Below are positions 4,745 to 8,248 of a stretch of 8,248 nucleotides of DNA, in pieces. The DNA lies in assembly GCA_027055635.1 (NCBI GenBank), contig JALUMZ010000206.1:1-8248 (forward strand), in the 5' to 3' direction. The notes under the pieces are model-generated. The model was not told the origin of the DNA and searched no databases. It saw only the letters and a list, made by a program, of their open reading frames with translations. Each line of letters begins with the position of its first letter. The stretch's first letter is position 1. The stretch comes from Campylobacteraceae bacterium (GTDB lineage Bacteria; Campylobacterota; Campylobacteria; Campylobacterales; Sulfurospirillaceae). A program made the translations under genes and the position numbers.

Positions 4745-7570
4745 TTATACTTTATAAATCTTAACGGCACATTTTTTATAATCTGTCTGTTTTGACATAG
4801 GACATGTAGCGTCCAAACAAACTTTATTTATCAAAATCTTCTCATCAAACCAAGGAATAAATACCAATCCTCTTGGTGGTCTGTTTCTTCCTCTAGTCTC
4901 AACCCTTGCTTTTACTTTTCCTCTTCTACTCTCTACCCATGCCAACTCACCTCTTTTAAGACCTTTTTTATCAGCATCTTTTGGATTCATATAACAAAGA
5001 GCTTCTGGCACAGCACGGAAAAGCTCAGGTACTCTCATAGTCATAGTTCCACTATGCCAATGCTCAAGCACCCTACCTGTACACAACCAAGTATCATACT
5101 CAGTATCTGGCATTTCCGGTGGATCCATATATGGACGAGCAAAGATTTTGGCTTTATTTTTAAGTGCTTTTTTACCAAGAGACTTATCCGGACCTCTTAG
5201 ATTTCCTTGAAGTAGATTTTTTGCCAATGGACCATAAAATGCAAAGTCTGCATCAGGACCAGCATAGTGCTTAACATATGGATCATACTCACCATTAAAT
5301 CTCCACAGAGTCTCTTTTCCATTTACAACAGGCCATCTTAGACCTCTAACTCTATGATATACATCAAATGGAGCCAAGTCATGACCATGACCTCTACCAA
5401 AATCAGCATACTCTTCCCATAGATACTTATGAATAAAGAAACCATATCCTTTAAATACTTTTCCATCACTTCCTACTACATTTCTTTCATCACCAAAGAC
5501 TTCAGAATCATCATAACCTCGCTGAATTGGATCATTTACTCTATCTGCTTTAAAAGCTTTTGCTCTGTCATTTGCAAAAAGCACATCAAACATAGTGCTA
5601 TTTCCACTATAGCCCATAGCTCTTGCTGCACCTCTGACATCAGCTAATTTTTTACCATTTCTAAGGGTATATGGCCCCCATAGATCATCAACTGTAAATC
5701 TTTTTGAGAGTTCAACCCATTGCCAAGTATCACTCATAGAATCACCTACTGGCAATACCTGCTGTCTCCAGTGCTGACTTCTTCTCTCGGCATTTCCATA
5801 AGCTCCCCATTTTTCATATATCATGGCACTTGGAAGAACTAAATCTGAAACCATAGCTGAAATTCCTGGATATCCATCACTTGTTACCAAGAAAAAGTCA
5901 TCTATTTCACGAGCTGCTTTTAACCAGTGTTTTGCACTTGCACTATCTTGGTATGCATTACATACATTTACCCAAGCAAATTTTACAAATCTGTCTTCTA
6001 TATCTCTATGGATTTTTATAATATGTTGATTTCCGACAGGATTTAGAGTTCCATGTGGAATATGCCATCCACTTTCTGTTATTTTTCTATGTTTTGCACT
6101 TTTTACCATCATGTCTGCTGGCAATCTATGACAGAATGTTCCAACTTCTCTTGCAGTTCCACAAGCACTTGGCTGACCTGTTAGAGAGTAAGCACCATTT
6201 CCCGGTTTTGCTTGTTTATTAACTAAAAAGTGAGCATTGTAAGATAGAGTATTTACCCAAGTTCCACGAGTGTGTTGATTCATGCCCATTGTCCAGAAAC
6301 TGACTACTTTTCTACCTTTTTCAACATAGTAACTTGCCAATCTTTTTAATTTTGCTTTATAAGAATCAAGTGATTCATCAGGATCACCTTTTGCAACTTT
6401 TGCTACATAATCAAGTGTATAAGGCTCTAGTGATTTTTTATACTCTTCAAAGCTGATATGCCAGTGTTTTAGTGTTCCACCGGTATTTTTCATCACATCA
6501 CCCTCTTTGTAACCATAAGGTGCAAGTGCAGGAGCTTCTCGCGAGCCAACTTTTTTACTCATCTCTTTTTTGATAGTCTGCATCTCTTTTGCATCATATC
6601 TTCCAGCTTTCAAAGAAGGCTCACCTGCTCTTCTCATACCATAACCTATATTTACCGGACCTGCCGTGAAAACTATATGTTTCTTTATAAAATCCCAATC
6701 AATTGCTTCTGGATGATTATATACTATCTCTCTAGCTACATAGTTCCATAAAAGCAAATCAGTTTGTGGTCTGAAAATAATAGTATCATCAGCTAAATCA
6801 CAAGTTCTATGAGTATAAGTTTGAATACTTACTACTTTTACACGATCTGGATTACTAAGCTTTCTATCTGTACATCTTGACCAAAGAATCGGATGCATCT
6901 CTGCCATATTTGATCCCCAAGCTATGATTGTATCAGTTAACTCTATGTCATCATAACAACCACTTGGCTCATCAATTCCGAAAGTTTGGTAAAAGCCAAC
7001 AACTGCACTAGCCATACAGTGTCTGGCATTTGGATCAATAGCATTACTTCTAAAGCCACCCTTCATCATCTTTTGAGCAGCATAACCTTCCATAATAGTG
7101 TATTGACCACTTCCAAAAACAGCAACAGCCTCTGGACCATTTTTCTTCAAAGCATATCTGATATGGCTTTCCATCTCATCAAATGCTCTCTTCCAGCTAA
7201 CCGGTGCAAATCTTCCATGTTTGTCAAATTCACCCTTGTCATTCATCCTAAGAAGTGGTGTTGTTAATCTATCGGCACCATACATAATCTTTGCATTAAA
7301 ATAACCTTTAATACAGTTAAGACCTCTATTTACCGGGGCTGCCGGATCACCTTTGACCGCAACAATCTTTCTGTTTTTACCTTCGCCTTTTGTGGCTAGC
7401 ATAATTCCGCATCCTGTACCACAAAAACGGCAGGCTGCCTTATCCCATCTCCATTTATCCTGTGTTGCATTAGCAGCAGCTTGCACATCATCAGGAATAG
7501 AGATCCCTACAGCGGCGGCTGCACTTGCAGCAGCAGTTGACTTTAAAAAGTCTCTTCTTGAAAGCGACAT
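4745..7570 (-). CDS. napA: NapA, catalytic subunit of periplasmic nitrate reductase
   Basis: NapA reduces nitrate to nitrite in the periplasm using a bis-molybdopterin guanine dinucleotide molybdenum centre and one [4Fe-4S] cluster. The signal peptide has the Tat motif SRRDFLK (R5, R6) and an alanine-rich core. The cluster ligands are C47, C50, C54 and C86, followed by the conserved K88 between cluster and cofactor. The Mo-ligating cysteine is C185 in ARHCMASAV, and EPSGCYDDIE follows as in other NapA proteins. The C-terminal molybdopterin-binding region (TWLCTGRVLEHWHSGTMT) and the final CPMSKQTDYKKCAVKI segment are intact. At 941 residues it is about 110 longer than E. coli NapA, as is usual in Campylobacterota. 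Part of this excess appears to be a charged segment around residues 330-410. The start has AGGAGG 7 bases upstream. It is the first operon gene and the target of NapD. Confidence 0.98.
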   Translation of the reverse strand: MSLSRRDFLKSTAAASAAAAVGISIPDDVQAAANATQDKWRWDKAACRFCGTGCGIMLATKGEGKNRKIVAVKGDPAAPVNRGLNCIKGYFNAKIMYGADRLTTPLLRMNDKGEFDKHGRFAPVSWKRAFDEMESHIRYALKKNGPEAVAVFGSGQYTIMEGYAAQKMMKGGFRSNAIDPNARHCMASAVVGFYQTFGIDEPSGCYDDIELTDTIIAWGSNMAEMHPILWSRCTDRKLSNPDRVKVVSIQTYTHRTCDLADDTIIFRPQTDLLLWNYVAREIVYNHPEAIDWDFIKKHIVFTAGPVNIGYGMRRAGEPSLKAGRYDAKEMQTIKKEMSKKVGSREAPALAPYGYKEGDVMKNTGGTLKHWHISFEEYKKSLEPYTLDYVAKVAKGDPDESLDSYKAKLKRLASYYVEKGRKVVSFWTMGMNQHTRGTWVNTLSYNAHFLVNKQAKPGNGAYSLTGQPSACGTAREVGTFCHRLPADMMVKSAKHRKITESGWHIPHGTLNPVGNQHIIKIHRDIEDRFVKFAWVNVCNAYQDSASAKHWLKAAREIDDFFLVTSDGYPGISAMVSDLVLPSAMIYEKWGAYGNAERRSQHWRQQVLPVGDSMSDTWQWVELSKRFTVDDLWGPYTLRNGKKLADVRGAARAMGYSGNSTMFDVLFANDRAKAFKADRVNDPIQRGYDDSEVFGDERNVVGSDGKVFKGYGFFIHKYLWEEYADFGRGHGHDLAPFDVYHRVRGLRWPVVNGKETLWRFNGEYDPYVKHYAGPDADFAFYGPLAKNLLQGNLRGPDKSLGKKALKNKAKIFARPYMDPPEMPDTEYDTWLCTGRVLEHWHSGTMTMRVPELFRAVPEALCYMNPKDADKKGLKRGELAWVESRRGKVKARVETRGRNRPPRGLVFIPWFDEKILINKVCLDATCPMSKQTDYKKCAVKIYKV

Positions 7571-7579
7571 TCTTACCTC

Positions 7580-7607
7580 CTATTGAAATTTTTAATCATC
7601 TCAATAG
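7580..7607. repeat. 7-bp inverted repeat spanning the napA -10 region and ribosome binding site
   Basis: CTATTGA (7580-7586) and TCAATAG (7601-7607) are exact reverse complements separated by 14 bases. One arm overlaps the predicted -10 element and the other touches the AGGAGG ribosome binding site of napA. It could be an operator for a dimeric repressor, or an mRNA hairpin if transcription starts upstream of 7607. Its short arms leave chance as a fair explanation. Confidence 0.4.
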
Positions 7608-7612
7608 TATCA
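7604..7612 (-). promoter_or_regulatory. Predicted extended -10 element of the napA promoter
   Basis: The minus strand reads TGATACTAT, which is TGn followed by TACTAT (4 of 6 matches to TATAAT). Transcription would begin near 7597, giving a leader of about 26 bases with the AGGAGG binding site in it. It is the best candidate in the 80-base intergenic region, and its distance to the upstream palindrome supports it. It is unproven, and other AT-rich hexamers exist nearby. Confidence 0.45.
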
Positions 7613-7632
7613 TTTAAAGGGAATGTAATTCT

Positions 7633-7646
7633 ATGACTTAAGTCAA
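7633..7646. promoter_or_regulatory. CRP/FNR-family-type palindromic operator upstream of napA
   Basis: TGACTTAAGTCA at 7634-7645 is a perfect 12-bp palindrome. On the napA strand it extends to TTGACTTAAGTCAT, which fits the TTGAC-N4-GTCA(A) layout of FNR/DNR-type half-sites except for the last base. Its centre lies about 42.5 bases upstream of the start point predicted from the extended -10, the position expected for class II activation by CRP/FNR-family proteins. It is the only strong palindrome in the intergenic region. The regulator is not in this window. Confidence 0.6.
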
Positions 7647-7650
7647 ATTA

Positions 7651-8248
7651 TCACTTTTTTTCTTGCTCTATTTGGGAGATTGTGCTTAAATTTGATTTTA
7701 GTTTTTCTAGCATTTTTGCCACATGCATGAGATTTTCGGTTGACTCGATTGCTATGTCTTCGGTTGTACTTATCTTCTTATCAAAACCTTTTTTATCTGT
7801 TTCGTTTAACTCTAAAGATATAAATGCCTTGCTTGCATCATCTGAAAGACTCTCTAACTCCTCAACAGCTTTCTCTGCTTTATCTATAGCATCTTGAGAG
7901 TGATTAAGAGCACTATTTACTTTTTCAACAAAAAGATTTATATGAGTTGAAGCTTCTTTAAGCTCATCCTCGTTAGTCTCTTTCAGTTTAAAGTTTTCTG
8001 TATTTATTTGATTTATATCTGAGGAAGCAAGCATTTTTGCCTTATCTATAAAATCCCTAAGATGATTCATAATCTCTTTTGTTAGTAAAAAACTATATAG
8101 TATAATGATAAATCCTAAACTTAAAAGTGTAAATTGCATATAGATAAACATCATATTTTTCTGTTCACTATAATCAGTAAAAAGCCATACCGCCTCATCC
8201 ATATTTTTTAAAACAATTACATTGTTCTTATAAATGTATCGAGTTAGT
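7651..8248 (-). CDS. Membrane receptor with HAMP-like and coiled-coil tail, 3' part (possibly PilJ/NarX-type sensor)
   Basis: The frame is open from the TGA at 7651 to the window edge, so the N-terminus is missing. An ATG at 8202 exists but has no ribosome binding site and lies within the open frame, so it is probably internal. Counting from that Met, residues 1-16 are the end of a likely periplasmic domain and 17-41 a transmembrane helix. Residues 42-95 look HAMP-like, with DELKEASTHINLFVEKV matching the second HAMP helix. Residues 95-183 are predicted coiled coil rich in Lys/Glu/Asp, ending NLSTISQIEQEKK. No histidine kinase, MCP hairpin tip, GGDEF or EAL motif follows; the protein simply stops. 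By topology and location just upstream of napA it could be a nitrate-responsive PilJ/NarX-type receptor, but the sensory domain is outside the window and this is inference. Confidence 0.7.
   Translation of the reverse strand, partial: LTRYIYKNNVIVLKNMDEAVWLFTDYSEQKNMMFIYMQFTLLSLGFIIILYSFLLTKEIMNHLRDFIDKAKMLASSDINQINTENFKLKETNEDELKEASTHINLFVEKVNSALNHSQDAIDKAEKAVEELESLSDDASKAFISLELNETDKKGFDKKISTTEDIAIESTENLMHVAKMLEKLKSNLSTISQIEQEKK

Noticed and set aside
6986..7267. Plus-strand open frame of 93 codons opposite napA, and similar plus-strand frames at 1065-1340, 3304-3627 and 7353-7586
   Set aside because: They lie antisense to well-supported genes, lack ribosome binding sites and recognisable protein features, and are expected shadows of the coding strand.
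333..7570. napC or napE hidden in the operon
   Set aside because: Every part of the operon is covered by the eight listed genes. No tetra-haem CxxCH protein is encoded; the only CxxCH motifs are the two in NapB. NapGH is the expected substitute.
7571..7650. Small RNA or riboswitch (for example a molybdenum-cofactor riboswitch) in the napA leader
   Set aside because: The gap is only 80 bases, most of it promoter, and the predicted leader of about 26 bases is too short for a known riboswitch.
8200..8202. ATG at 8202 as the true start of the receptor gene
   Set aside because: No ribosome binding site precedes it, the frame stays open to the window edge, and the protein would have almost no extracellular part. 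It is most likely internal to a larger gene.
1..8248. Mobile element, CRISPR array, tRNA or rRNA
   Set aside because: No transposase-like frame, terminal inverted repeats, regularly spaced repeats or RNA gene signatures were seen, and base composition looks even across the window.

Overview
The window is an almost complete periplasmic nitrate reductase (nap) gene cluster on the minus strand of an AT-rich genome. The gene order napA-napG-napH-napB-napF-(small unknown gene)-napL-napD, with no napC or napE in between, is typical of Campylobacterota (formerly Epsilonproteobacteria: Sulfurimonas, Sulfuricurvum, Arcobacter, Wolinella and relatives). NapL, a beta-propeller protein, is largely characteristic of that phylum. 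The genus cannot be settled from the sequence; a Sulfurimonas-like denitrifier or nitrate reducer is my best guess.

Layout in transcription order (right to left). 8248-7651: the 3' end of a membrane receptor with one visible transmembrane helix, a HAMP-like segment and a short coiled-coil tail, but no kinase or chemotaxis signalling module. 7650-7571: the only real intergenic region. It carries a perfect 12-bp palindrome of CRP/FNR-family type, placed about 42 bases upstream of the start point predicted from an extended -10 element, then a strong ribosome binding site for napA. 7570-333: eight tightly packed genes. napA (catalytic Mo/[4Fe-4S] subunit), napG and napH (quinol-oxidising iron-sulfur pair that replaces NapC), napB (di-haem c subunit), napF (cytoplasmic ferredoxin-like maturation protein), a 92-residue acidic protein I do not recognise, napL and napD (Tat-signal chaperone of NapA). 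After a 13-base napA-napG gap every junction overlaps by 4 to 17 bases, three of them as ATGA, which implies one transcript and translational coupling. 308-1: the N-terminal two thirds of a Fur-family regulator, cut by the window edge, with a TATAAT close to its start codon and a perfect 13-bp inverted repeat inside its coding sequence.

How the parts work together (known family biology plus inference): electrons from menaquinol pass through membrane NapH and periplasmic NapG to di-haem NapB and then to the NapA molybdenum site, which reduces nitrate to nitrite. NapF and NapD act in the cytoplasm on NapA assembly and export. NapL is periplasmic and of unclear role. The upstream receptor and the palindrome are candidates for nitrate sensing and transcriptional control. 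The parts least explained by known biology are the small gene between napF and napL, the receptor without an output domain, and the Fur-family gene at the operon's end. No RNA genes, mobile elements, CRISPR arrays or gene-free stretch over 300 bases were seen.
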